Shown here: positions 55,464 through 63,895 of the stretch, piece by piece | Position numbering within the stretch: the stretch's first letter is position 1 | How the letters are laid out: every line of letters starts with the position of its first letter | From: Halostagnicola sp. A56 | GTDB taxonomy: Archaea; Halobacteriota; Halobacteria; Halobacteriales; Natrialbaceae | Direction of reading: 5' to 3' | Assembly: GCF_000691505.1 (NCBI RefSeq) | Contig: NZ_JMIP02000017.1 | Location: 124,001-188,000 of the forward strand | Length of the DNA: 64,000 bases | Program-made: the position numbers and the translations under genes | Notes under the pieces: model-generated | Seen by the model: the letters and a program-made list of their open reading frames with translations, nothing else | What the model was told of the DNA's origin: nothing | Database searches by the model: none

Positions 55464-57113
55464 TCAGCTGAACTTCTGGACGGTCACGTCGAGCGTGTCG
55501 AGGTCGACGATGGGCGCGTAGCCGGCGTCGGGGTCGATGTTGACGCTCTTCTGGAAGTCCGTCTGGGCCTGCCAGCACCCGGAGTTGATCGCGAGCACGT
55601 TGTGGTACTTGCCAAAGCCGAGTTTGTGGACGTGGCCGGTGTGGAAAATGTCGGGGACGTCTTCGATGATCAGGTAATCTTCCTTCTCGGGAGCGAGCCT
55701 CGTGTGGCCGCCGAACTGGGGAGCGACATGGCGCTTTTTGAGGAGGTGGTACATCGCTTTGTGCGGCTCGTCATAATTGGCCTTCTCCGCAGGCAGTTCG
55801 GCGATGACCTCGTCGAGACTGACGCCGTGGTACATCAGGACCGAGACGCCCTCGAGAGTGACCGTCGAGGGGTTGCTCACGATCTGGGGATCGTGTGCGG
55901 ACATGATGTTTCGCAGCCGTTCGTCGAATCCAGGTTGGGGTTCCGCGAGTCTGACCGCGTCGTGGTTGCCCGGAATCATGACGATATCTAAGTCCCCGGG
56001 CACTCGTTTGAGGTGCTCGTTGAACGCCTCGTACTGGTCGTAGATGTCGACGATGTCGAGTTCCTCGTCCTGATCCGGATAGACGCCGACGCCCTCGACC
56101 ATGTCGCCCGCGAGCAACAGGTACTCGACGTGCTGGGCCTCTTCGGTGTGCAGCCAGTCTGCGAACCGGTTCCAGGCGTCCGCCATGAACTCCTGGCTGC
56201 CCACGTGAACGTCGCTGATGAGCGCGGCCTGAACGTGTCGATCCGCGGTCGACGGCTCGTACGTCCGCGGCACGTCCGGAAACGACATCGAATCGACGAA
56301 CGCGATGCCCGAATCGTCCGCCAGCGTCCCCTCCATCGCCAGCACCTCGTCGCAGAGCAACTCCTCGACGAGGTCGGCGTACTCCCTGTCTTTCATCACG
56401 AGCCACGGGAACGTCCCGGTCGCGTCCTCGAGTTCGATCAGCCAGTGCCCGCTGGCGGTCGAGCGGATGTCGTTGACGAGTCCGACCATCGCCGCCTCGC
56501 TCCCGCCCGGCATACTCTGGATGGCAGAGGCCGGACGGTGGTTGAACCGACCGCGGAGTTTCGATCCCAACCGCTCGAGTCGGTCGCGAAAGACGGCGAC
56601 GAAGTCCTTGTACTCGCCCGTCCCCGTACTCTCGCCGGTCATGTCGTTCGCGATTTCGAGGGCCCGCCTCGAGGCGTCGCCACCTCGATCGAACCGATCG
56701 GCAGACCCCCCAGTTTCGACTGGAGAATCGGCATTCGAACTGGACGACGGCTGGGATGGATCTCCAGTTGAAACAGGGGGGTCGTTCGGCGGCACGTCCG
56801 TGGGATCGTTTGGGGCGCTCGAACGATCATGTCCCACCGAGTCACTCGTAGATGCCGGTGAATCGCTCGACGCCGGCGGCGAGTCACTCGAGTCTGGCGA
56901 TGATTCGCCGGAAGCCGATGCGGACTCCTCGAGAACCGATCGAACGTGCTCCGAGCGTACGACCAGCGTTCCCTCGGGGAGCGCGTCGACGACCCGCTCG
57001 AGGGTCGGCTGTGGTCGCTCCGCGGCGGCGATGAGGGTCACGGCCTCGCGCTCTGCGTTGTACCCGCGGGTGGTCAACTCGCTGACGATCCGGGCCGGAC
57101 CCTCGAGTGGCAC
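55464..57113 (-). CDS. polB1: DNA polymerase D small subunit DP1
   Basis: A 549-residue DP1 (polD1), partner of DP2 and its 3'-5' proofreading nuclease. The N-terminal PLEGPARIVSELTTRGYNAE is the family start (GTG at 57113). Residues about 95-170 are a Ser/Asp/Pro linker with repeated DSPVETGGS / PPVSTGDPS motifs. The OB-fold (VNDIRSTASGHWLIELEDAT) and Mre11-like phosphoesterase follow: ISDVHVGS, LLAGDMVEG, IPGNHD, YHGVS and HTGHVHKLG, so all metal ligands are present. Two origin-box-like repeats lie in the linker DNA. It is divergent from sec11. The gene symbol is a convention that varies (polD1). Confidence 0.93.
   Translation of the reverse strand: MPLEGPARIVSELTTRGYNAEREAVTLIAAAERPQPTLERVVDALPEGTLVVRSEHVRSVLEESASASGESSPDSSDSPPASSDSPASTSDSVGHDRSSAPNDPTDVPPNDPPVSTGDPSQPSSSSNADSPVETGGSADRFDRGGDASRRALEIANDMTGESTGTGEYKDFVAVFRDRLERLGSKLRGRFNHRPASAIQSMPGGSEAAMVGLVNDIRSTASGHWLIELEDATGTFPWLVMKDREYADLVEELLCDEVLAMEGTLADDSGIAFVDSMSFPDVPRTYEPSTADRHVQAALISDVHVGSQEFMADAWNRFADWLHTEEAQHVEYLLLAGDMVEGVGVYPDQDEELDIVDIYDQYEAFNEHLKRVPGDLDIVMIPGNHDAVRLAEPQPGFDERLRNIMSAHDPQIVSNPSTVTLEGVSVLMYHGVSLDEVIAELPAEKANYDEPHKAMYHLLKKRHVAPQFGGHTRLAPEKEDYLIIEDVPDIFHTGHVHKLGFGKYHNVLAINSGCWQAQTDFQKSVNIDPDAGYAPIVDLDTLDVTVQKFS
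56706..56729 (-). repeat. ORB-like element A, in the DP1 linker
   Basis: On the minus strand this reads TCTCCAGTCGAAACTGGGGG within 24 bp. It resembles haloarchaeal origin recognition boxes (a dyad TCCAnTGGAAAC-type core followed by a G-string), from memory. It codes for DSPVETGG of DP1. Confidence 0.5.
56759..56783 (+). repeat. ORB-like element B, inverted relative to A
   Basis: On the plus strand this reads TCTCCAGTTGAAACAGGGGG plus G, the same core and G-string as element A, 29 bp away in opposite orientation. It codes (antisense) for PPVSTGDPS of DP1. Confidence 0.5.
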
Positions 57114-57234
57114 ACGATTCGTATTCGCGAGTGGCGAGAAAAGGATGACGGATCGGCCGTCTCCAACTGTCAATCGGCTCCCCGCCTGACCCGAGGGGGA
57201 AAGTTGATACACGGTCCTCGCAAAATGAGATTCA

Positions 57235-57650
57235 ATGGGCGATGGCGACGGTAACGACGGCTACGACGACCGAGACCGAACCGGTTCGTCGTCCGAGTCA
57301 GACGACTATCGCGAATCGGAAACCAGGGACGAAGCCGAAAACGGCATCGAGGATCGTGGGAACGGCGCTGACGACCTCGAAAGCGGTGCCGACGACCCCG
57401 GAAACGGTGCCGACGAGTCCGCACACGCCAGCGACGAACTCGAGAACGACACCCGCGACTTCGAGAGCGGCGGCGATAGCTTCGAATACGGCAGCGACGG
57501 TTCCGAAGACAGCGGGGATGGCTTCGAACACGGCAGCGATGGCTCCGGCAATCGCGGTGGCGAACCCGAACGAGACGACTTGGAATCGCGGCGAGCGACT
57601 GCCGACGGGTTCGACGGTTCGGACGACCGCACGGTCTCGAGGGGGGGTCG
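57235..57650 (+). CDS. acidic N-terminal extension of the signal peptidase, separated by a frameshift
   Basis: ATG at 57235 opens a frame rich in Asp, Ser, Gly and Glu (MGDGDGNDGYDDRDRTGSSS and degenerate repeats such as ESGADDPGNGADE and GFEHGSDGSG). Past a run of seven G at 57641-57647 it turns basic (RALRVRRRTLEARP) and ends at 57744. The +2 frame after that run continues acidic (SSASSASENARGAPDSS) into the S26 peptidase. The simplest reading is one gene with a one-base slip in the G-run. The extension would be a flexible cytoplasmic domain. Confidence 0.65.
57641..57647 (+). repeat. poly-G tract (7 bp) at the sec11 frameshift
   Basis: Seven consecutive G. Eight would join the acidic upstream frame to the signal peptidase frame. 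Either a sequencing error or a slippage-prone site that could switch the protein between long and short forms. Confidence 0.8.
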
Positions 57651-57740
57651 AGCGCTTCGAGTGCGTCGGAGAACGCTCGAGGCGCGCCCGACAGCTCTCA
57701 CGGGCGATCCGATGACTCTCGAGGCGAATCGGCGGATCGG

Positions 57741-58499
57741 GTGACACTCGAGGACGACGGACTCCTCCGGTGGTTCCTGAAGACGGACGACGGGACAGTC
57801 ATGATGGTCAGAGACGTCCTCACCAGCGTCGCGATCGTCGCAGCGATCGGCCTCGTGCTGTTCGCCGTCAGCGGCATCTGGCCCCCACTGGTCGCTGTCG
57901 AGAGCGGGAGCATGCATCCAAATATGCAGGAGGGAGACCTGATCTTCGTCGTCGGCGAGGATCGGTTCGTCGGCGATAACCCGATCGACGGAACCGGCGT
58001 CGTCACGCTCGAGAACGGCCGGGAAAGCGGCTACGACAAGTTCGGAAAGGCCGGCGACGTCGTCGTGTTTCAACCGGGTGGGAGCGAAAGAGCTACACCG
58101 GTGATACACAGGGCCCACTTCTGGGTCGACGAAGACGAGAACTGGGTCGAAGAGGCCGATCCGGAAATCATCGGCGAGGACACGACCTGCGACGATATCG
58201 CGTCGTGTCCCGCAGACCACGCCGGGTTCATCACGAAAGGAGACCACAACAGCGGCTACGACCAGCAGACCGGTCTCGGTGCGAGCTCCGACGAAATCGT
58301 CAAGCCCGAGTGGATCACCGGTAAGGCGTCGTTCCGAATCCCGTGGCTCGGAAACATCCGCCTGCTGTTCGATAAGTACCTGTTCGGCGCGATCGGCGGG
58401 ACCGTCGCCCCACAGGCGGTCGCCGGCGTTTCGGTCGGTGCCGGCAGCGTCGCCGGTGCCGTGACCGTGGCGGGAAGACGCTGGTCCGATCGAAACTGA
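57741..58499 (+). CDS. sec11: S26B-type signal peptidase (Sec11-like)
   Basis: A 252-residue signal peptidase from the GTG at 57741 (VTLEDDGLLRWFLKTDDG), or longer if the frameshift before it is repaired. A transmembrane helix (SVAIVAAIGLVLFAVSGIWP) leads to the catalytic serine in VESGSMHPNMQEGDL, then GDVVVFQPGG, PVIHRAHF (His) and FITKGDHNSGYD, the archaeal Ser-His-Asp arrangement. A C-terminal hydrophobic stretch may be a second helix. It removes signal peptides at the membrane. The block polD1 - sec11 - orc1 is one I recall as conserved near haloarchaeal oriC1. Confidence 0.9.
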   Translation: MTLEDDGLLRWFLKTDDGTVMMVRDVLTSVAIVAAIGLVLFAVSGIWPPLVAVESGSMHPNMQEGDLIFVVGEDRFVGDNPIDGTGVVTLENGRESGYDKFGKAGDVVVFQPGGSERATPVIHRAHFWVDEDENWVEEADPEIIGEDTTCDDIASCPADHAGFITKGDHNSGYDQQTGLGASSDEIVKPEWITGKASFRIPWLGNIRLLFDKYLFGAIGGTVAPQAVAGVSVGAGSVAGAVTVAGRRWSDRN

Positions 58500-58580
58500 A
58501 TCACGACGGCTTTTTCAGTGCGGAAACGAGCGACCGAAAGGACCGGTCTCGAGGAGTGATCCCGCGGAAACTTCCGAAAA

Positions 58581-59681
58581 CTAGTTCTCGAACCGTGCCT
58601 GCACGAACGGCTGGATGTCGTCGATATCGCTCAGTCTCGAGTCGCTCAGTAAGACGGCCTCGGTCTCTTCGAGTGGAACCGAGAGGCTGATCTCCTTGGT
58701 TCGGCCATAGCGTCCCTTCGAGACGACGACCGCGTTGACGATCCCGAGCATGTCGAGTTCGCTGATGAGGTCCGTCACTCGCCGCTGGGTGAGGACGTCC
58801 GCGTCGATCTCCTCACAGAGGCGCTTGTAAATGTTGAACACCTCGCCCGTATTGATGCTCTGGACGCCGTGTTTCTCGAGCGAGATGATCGAGAAGAGGA
58901 CGAGTTTACTCTGGGTGGGAAGGGTCCGAACGACCTCGACGACCCGATCGAGTTCGATCTTGTCCTGGGCCTGCCGGACGTGTTCCTCGACGATGGTCTC
59001 CGATTGGGACCGTTCGGCGAGTTCGCCCGCCGTCCGGAGGAGATCCAGTGCGCGCCGCGCGTCGCCGTGTTCCTGTGCGGCGAATGCCGCACACAGCGGG
59101 ATGACATCGCCCGAGAGTGCCCCGCCTTTGAACGCGACTTCCGAGCGGTGCTGGAGGATGTCCCGTAGCTGGTTCGCGTCGTATGGCGGGAAGACGATCT
59201 CCTCTTCGCCGAGACTCGACTTTACGCGGGGGTCGAGAAAGTCGGTGAACTTCAGGTCGTTCGAGATGCCGATAATCGAGACTCGAGAGTTATCGAGTTC
59301 CGAATTCATCCGAGAGAGGTTATAGAGCGTGTCGTCGCCGCTTTTCTCGACGAGTTTATCGATCTCGTCGAGCATGATGACGACGACCCGTTCAGAGTAA
59401 TCGACCGCGTCGAAAAAGACGCTGTAAACGCGGTCGGTTGGCCAGCCGGTCATCGGCACCTCCTCGAAGGAATCCTTGTCTTCCTCGAGTTCCTCGATTC
59501 GATCCTCGAGTTCCTCGAGCGAATCGAACGGCGTCGTCTCGAGCGGATGCTCGACAGAACCAGTCGACGGCCTGTCGCCACCGGATTCGAACCCCTCCGT
59601 TTCGACTGGAGAATCGCCCGGCGTGAAGTCGACGTCCGGGTCATCTAAATCGTGGTCACCAGCGGACGAAGACGGATCCAT
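58581..59681 (-). pseudogene. orc1: Orc1/Cdc6 replication initiator lacking its N-terminal ATP-binding half
   Basis: The main-chromosome type initiator: EEVPMTGWPTDRVYSVFFDA, Walker B VVVIMLDEIDKLVEKSGDD, sensor 1 VSIIGISNDLKFTDFLDPRV, sensor 2 GDARRALDLLRTAGELAER and a complete winged helix (VLTQRRVTDLISELDMLGI). The preceding about 150 residues with Walker A (GKTGTGKT) and the initiator-specific N-terminus are absent; the sequence begins in a low-complexity linker (DPSSSAGDHDLDDPDVD). An ATG at 59681 could start a 366-residue product, and the frame is open to 59864. Without Walker A it cannot bind ATP normally. Just upstream on the same strand is the 3' end of an unrelated ATPase, so this is a rearrangement junction. 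Confidence 0.85.
59592..59615 (-). repeat. ORB-like element C, in the Orc1 linker
   Basis: On the minus strand TCTCCAGTCGAAACGGAGGG plus G, nearly identical to element A in DP1 and in the same orientation. It codes for DSPVETEGF in the Orc1 fragment. Confidence 0.5.
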
Positions 59682-59778
59682 GGTACCAGAAGTCCGATCT
59701 GCTTCTGTGCTCGCGTGTGCGCGCGTAGAAGAATTTTGGTGGTTCGGTTCTTCGTGAGGGGTCGAGTTACTCACCGAA

Positions 59779-60871
59779 TTAGGCGACGTATCCGAATTCG
59801 TGCCATCCACCGCAGATATACTGGTCTGTTCCGTCTTCGCGTGCTTCACTTCCCTCAACCTCATCGTAGAGCCTCTCTGCGTAGTATTGGAACGCTGCTC
59901 GGTGGAGGTTTTCTGGGCTATCGAGTTGCTCGTAGAGGAATTCTTGGAACAGATCGTGGACTTTGAACACTCTATCTCCGGTATCTTCTGAGCGACCTAA
60001 TTCCTGAACGACCACCTTGGTGCTCAGAGAGTCAAGAGTACGCCGGGCCTGTGTGCGACTCACGTCATCCAATACTGCCGAACAGATGTCTTCGTCCAAC
60101 TCAGCAAGTCCCGCGGTCTTCCGAATGAACTCCTCCTCGGCCTCCGACATCGAGTTGAGGTACGCTCTCTCGATGAAGTCCCGTGTATCCTCTTTGGGAA
60201 TCTCGAATGTACTGTCGTCTCCTGTAGCCTCCCTGAGTAGGCCGAGATAATAGGGATGGCCGTCTAACTTCTCGTAGACGCCGTCTATCGTTTCGCCGTC
60301 GACGTCTGGATATTCCTCTTGGAAATAGTTCTCAGTCTCCTCGCGTGAGAACGTTTCCAGATGGACGGTGTAGTCCGCATCATCAAATGACAGGCGTCCT
60401 GCCGTGATGAGTTGGACATTCTCTCCGAGAGTGGAAGATAGTTCACGGAGGAAGTCCCGCGTGACCTCCGGTTCGTCGAGCTTGTGTACGTCATCGACAA
60501 AGAATATGAGCCGTTTGTACTCGTTGACGGACTCCGAGAGACTGGCTAACTTTCGAAGATGCCGTGCGCGGTCGTCAGTGGATACCCCAGCACTCGCGGG
60601 ACTGATTCCTACACTCATTCCAGTTGCTTTGTTAATGAGAGCACTGAGAGTTCCGGCCGCGTCACGGGCTTCGATGAGGAGATCTTGCGGGAGTGTTGCC
60701 TTCGCGGACGTAGAGTACCCTGGTTCGGTACCATTCCGAGAGTTCTTCTTCCAATTCCTCCAAGAACGTACTCTTTCCGACGCCCGGTTGACCCGAGATG
60801 TGAATAGTCTGGACACCGTCATCCACAGCTTGAAGAACCGAGTAGAACTCGTCTTCGCGTATCCGAGGCAT
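59779..60871 (-). pseudogene. STAND-type P-loop ATPase, frameshifted and 3'-truncated
   Basis: ATG at 60871: MPRIREDEFYSVLQAVDDGV then Walker A ISGQPGVGKSTFLEEL. At about 60680-60690 a frameshift occurs: removing one C from the CCC there joins YVREGNTP to QDLLIEARDAAGTLSAL. The rest holds Walker B LIFFVDDVHKLDEPE, sensor-like VQLITAGRLSFDD, a winged-helix region (EAEEEFIRKTAGLAELDEDI, VFKVHDLFQEFLYEQ) and ends at YICGGWHEFGYVA. Family proteins usually carry a long repeat region behind this, which is missing at the junction with orc1. Such ATPases often serve as sensors in defence or signalling. GC and codon use are lower than in the left part of the window. Confidence 0.7.
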
Positions 60872-60993
60872 TTCTTAGGAAACTGTTCTGGCCTCATATG
60901 AAAGATCCTTCGGACACGTCGATTTTGCTGCTCGTTAGGTTTCCATATCTTTGCCGAAACGCTCATTCCACGTCTACCCATTTGTGAAAAGGA

Positions 60994-61119
60994 ATGTCGA
61001 GGACCGAAGAAGGAAATGATACCACGAAGGTGGGGGCGACGCTACAGGAGTTCCACGTCCCTCATGACATCATCGGGCCGCAAATCCGCGAACTCATCGA
61101 AGAACATGCCAAGAGCTGA
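60994..61119 (+). CDS. small protein (41 aa) leading the DUF429 cassette
   Basis: ATG at 60994: MSRTEEGNDTTKVGATLQEF, then HVPHDIIGPQIRELIEEHAK and Ser, stop at 61119. It overlaps the DUF429 start by 14 nt, suggesting translational coupling. The weak GAAAAGGA just upstream could be a ribosome site. No family known; the C-terminus is amphipathic. Confidence 0.55.
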   Translation: MSRTEEGNDTTKVGATLQEFHVPHDIIGPQIRELIEEHAKS

Positions 61120-61828
61120 GAGCGCGGTCGGTGTCGATGCCTGCCCATACGGGTGGTTCGCGACTGTCCTTATCGAGGGCAGCATCGAAACGGAGCTATA
61201 CGAGGACTTCTCTGAACTGCATTCAGACTACCAAGAATCTCGAATGTTGGTAGATATTCCAGTCGGGCTCCCCACGGGGGGCAGGCGCCGCTGCGACATT
61301 GAGGCGCGTGAACTACTCGGCTGCCGTGGGAAATCCGTGTTCTTTCCGCCATGCGAGTCTGCAGCCGCCGTTGAGGATTACGACGAGGCGAACAGGAGGC
61401 ATCGAGACGATATGGGGCACGGTCTCTCCCAGCAAGCCCACGCTATCAGCGACAAAATCAACGAGGTAGAAGCGGTCGTGGGCGGGGTCCACGACGGGCC
61501 AATCTACGAGAGCCATCCGGAGCTCTGTTTCTACGCGCGCAACGGGCAGCCGATTGCCTACTCGAAGTCTTCGAAGCGAGGCCTCGCGTTCCGTCGGCAC
61601 CTCCTCGAACAGAAGCACTCTGGTATGGACGACGAGTACGCGCAGGTACTTGACGAAACTCTCCGGAAGGACGTCCGGCGAGACGACATTCTCGATTCGA
61701 TGGCCCTCGCACTCGCCGCGCAGAGTGAGGAGTTACAGAGCGTCCCAGAAGACCCAGGGCCGGGGGTCCCGCGTATCTACTACCCGACCACACCCGCGCT
61801 TGCAGATAGCTCGTGGAGTAAACCATGA
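61106..61828 (+). CDS. DUF429 predicted nuclease (RNase H-like fold)
   Basis: A 240-residue DUF429 (COG2410-type) protein from the ATG at 61106. Motifs: VGVDACPYGWFATVL (first acidic residue), MLVDIPVGLP, GKSVFFPPC, YESHPELCFYARNG (Glu) and a terminal DDILDSMALALAAQ (Asp), matching the acidic active site of RNase H-like nucleases. Its stop overlaps the next start (ATGA). Substrate unknown. Probably middle gene of a three-gene operon. Confidence 0.85.
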   Translation: MPRAESAVGVDACPYGWFATVLIEGSIETELYEDFSELHSDYQESRMLVDIPVGLPTGGRRRCDIEARELLGCRGKSVFFPPCESAAAVEDYDEANRRHRDDMGHGLSQQAHAISDKINEVEAVVGGVHDGPIYESHPELCFYARNGQPIAYSKSSKRGLAFRRHLLEQKHSGMDDEYAQVLDETLRKDVRRDDILDSMALALAAQSEELQSVPEDPGPGVPRIYYPTTPALADSSWSKP

Positions 61829-62511
61829 CGGTTCAGGAGGCAATCAATCGACTGGACGCTGAGTTTCAAGAGACACCTCTGGGGTTCACAGTCGAGACCG
61901 CGCTTCAAGCCCGGCTCCTCGAACTCCTACGGGTCAAGGTGGGAAAGACGATTCAGGTACGCGGTGGCTACAACACGGCCGATGCGACCGGGTACAAGCG
62001 AAAGTATCTCGATCGAATCGCGAAGCCACAGTCCATCAGTAGTGTTCAACCGGAGGTGAACTTCGGCATGTCCGGCGACGGGAATCGGAGCCTCGATATC
62101 GCAATTCTAAAGCCGCGTCACGAGTCGGAGTATGACGGCCTCGAATACCTGCCGGAGGGAGAGAGCCCAAAGGTCACAGTCCGCCTCATCGACGGAAGCA
62201 AGTACTTCTCGGCCGCGTCGGTCAAACACGCAATCGAGCTCAAGTACATCAAGAACGTGGACGTCGCCGGTGCGAAGTTCGAACGCAACAACATCGACGA
62301 GTGGCCGCATTTCTCCGCGGATTTAGCCAAGCTAGGCGATCTCTCGAATGCCGAATCACGGCACCTCATCGTCGTCTCGAACAAGAACCCATTCCAGCAA
62401 GGAGAGGTCGATAGTCGGAGTACGGCGAAGGCTCAGCGGCGCTACGAGCGAGTAGAGGAGGAAAGTGAAAAGCGCGCCGTCGAACTTACCGAGATACATC
62501 CACGGGAGTAG
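61825..62511 (+). CDS. putative PD-(D/E)XK nuclease-like protein
   Basis: A 228-residue protein with no family name I can give. The segment GDGNRSLDIAILKPR followed about 45 residues later by KHAIELKYIKNVD has the D ... ExK spacing and hydrophobic framing of a PD-(D/E)XK nuclease core; FSADLAKLGDL and SRHLIVVSNKNPF suit the following helix and strand. Translation is coupled to DUF429 by a 4-nt overlap. A role in nucleic-acid restriction is inferred from motif and neighbour. Confidence 0.6.
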   Translation: MTVQEAINRLDAEFQETPLGFTVETALQARLLELLRVKVGKTIQVRGGYNTADATGYKRKYLDRIAKPQSISSVQPEVNFGMSGDGNRSLDIAILKPRHESEYDGLEYLPEGESPKVTVRLIDGSKYFSAASVKHAIELKYIKNVDVAGAKFERNNIDEWPHFSADLAKLGDLSNAESRHLIVVSNKNPFQQGEVDSRSTAKAQRRYERVEEESEKRAVELTEIHPRE

Positions 62512-62533
62512 GGCAGGCAAAGCAGCTGTCTGA

Positions 62534-63393
62534 GAATGCCCCGAATGCAACGGACGAATCACGACGAACGCGGTCGAAACGGTCTGCCAGGACTGTGGCC
62601 TGATCATCGACGAACAGCGCATCGATCACAGGCCGGAGTGGCGGGCGTACGACGACGAGGAGTGCGAGCGAACGGGCGTCCCGCTCGCTGTGGCTCGCCA
62701 CGATCGCGGCCTATCGGCAGAAATCGGTCGCGGCACAGACGCGAAGGGGAACGAACTCTCCGGGAAGAAGCGATGGCGACTCGCTCGGATGCGCCGTGAG
62801 CAGACCCGGGGCCGCTGGCGGTCGAAAGCGGAACGGAATCTCGTCCACGGGCTGGGCGAGGTGTGCCGGTTGGCGAGTGCGCCCGAGCTCTCCGATTCGG
62901 TCCGCGACCAGGCGTGCCAGCTCTTCCGGAGCGCCCAGAACGAGGAGCTGCTTCGTGGCAGATCCATCGAGGCCATCGCCGCGGCCAGCGTGTACGGGGC
63001 CTGCCGGTGCAACAGCCGCTCGCGGTTGCTGGACGACGTCAACAAGATGGCCCGCGTCGCGGAGTCACGAGTTACGAACGCGTACAAAACGCTGAACGAA
63101 GGACTAGGGCTGCCAGCTGGCCCGTCTCCCCCAGCATGTTCGTGCCGCGGCTCGCCTCAGATCTCGAGTGTCCGGACGAAATCCGACAGCGGGCCCGAGC
63201 CCTCGCAGAGCAGGCCGAGGAGCAGGGCGTGACGACGGGCGTCCATCCGGCCGGGTTCGCCGCGGCCTGCCTCTACAAAGCGGGGCAGGAACAGGGGCAA
63301 TGGGTGACGCAAAACGACGTCGCGGAAACAGGGAACGTCACACCAACGACTGTCCGGACGCATCACGAAACACTCGATGAACTCGCTGTCTAG
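62534..63393 (+). pseudogene. tfb: transcription initiation factor TFB, broken by frameshifts
   Basis: The zinc ribbon (CPECN ... CQDCGLIIDEQRIDHRPEWR), B-reader region and first cyclin repeat lie in one frame from 62534, but a TGA at 62531-62533 stands right before the ribbon, so no start is possible in that frame. An ATG at 62536 is in a different frame. Near 63117-63124 the frame shifts again; the second cyclin repeat (MFVPRLASDLECPDEIRQRA, TTGVHPAGFAAACLYKAGQE, TTVRTHHETLDEL) ends at 63393. TFB recruits RNA polymerase to TATA/BRE promoters; haloarchaea have several copies, so loss of one is tolerable. Confidence 0.8.
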
Positions 63394-63878
63394 ACTGGCC
63401 AGGTAGGAAGCGAAGGCGTCCCGTTCTCCCAGTGAATCGCCTCTACCGCCGCCGGGAATTGTTGTAGTCGGTCATCGAGGACAGCGAGTGGATGCGCTTC
63501 GAGAAACGTCGCCTCATGCCGATCGACCGGCGTATCTTCGTAATTGAGTTGGATGTGACAGGGCCCAAGGTCCGGATGGTCGGCGTCCTGGTGGAAGCCG
63601 AGCATCAGGTTCTGGTCCGGTTCGACCCAGTTGATGCGGTAGTATTCATGGTCGACGCCTGCGGGATACCAGAAGCGAATCTCCAGGCGTGCGGCCCCCA
63701 CATCGTAGGAGTCACTCAAGAATGTGGTCGGATCGACATCCGCGATGACGTACCGGGGTCGGCGTCGAGACGGGCGATAGCGTACGTCCTCACACCCTGC
63801 CTGGTTCGTCAATCGGTCGTGAACGTCGCGGAGGAGAGTCCGCTGTGTATAGCGGTCGCGACCGGCGAGAAAGATCAT
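63390..63878 (-). CDS. TumE-like (DUF6516-like) putative toxin
   Basis: A 162-residue protein. The segment AARLEIRFWYPAGVDHEYYR then INWVEPDQNLMLGFHQDADH and LGPCHIQLNYED resembles TumE/DUF6516-type toxins, in which a strand carries R-Y/F-R and is followed by a DN/H-rich motif. The assignment is tentative. The upstream same-strand gene ends 17 nt before it, giving a two-gene operon of toxin-antitoxin layout. Confidence 0.5.
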   Translation of the reverse strand: MIFLAGRDRYTQRTLLRDVHDRLTNQAGCEDVRYRPSRRRPRYVIADVDPTTFLSDSYDVGAARLEIRFWYPAGVDHEYYRINWVEPDQNLMLGFHQDADHPDLGPCHIQLNYEDTPVDRHEATFLEAHPLAVLDDRLQQFPAAVEAIHWENGTPSLPTWPV

Positions 63879-63895
63879 ACTGTGTGAAAGGGGGA

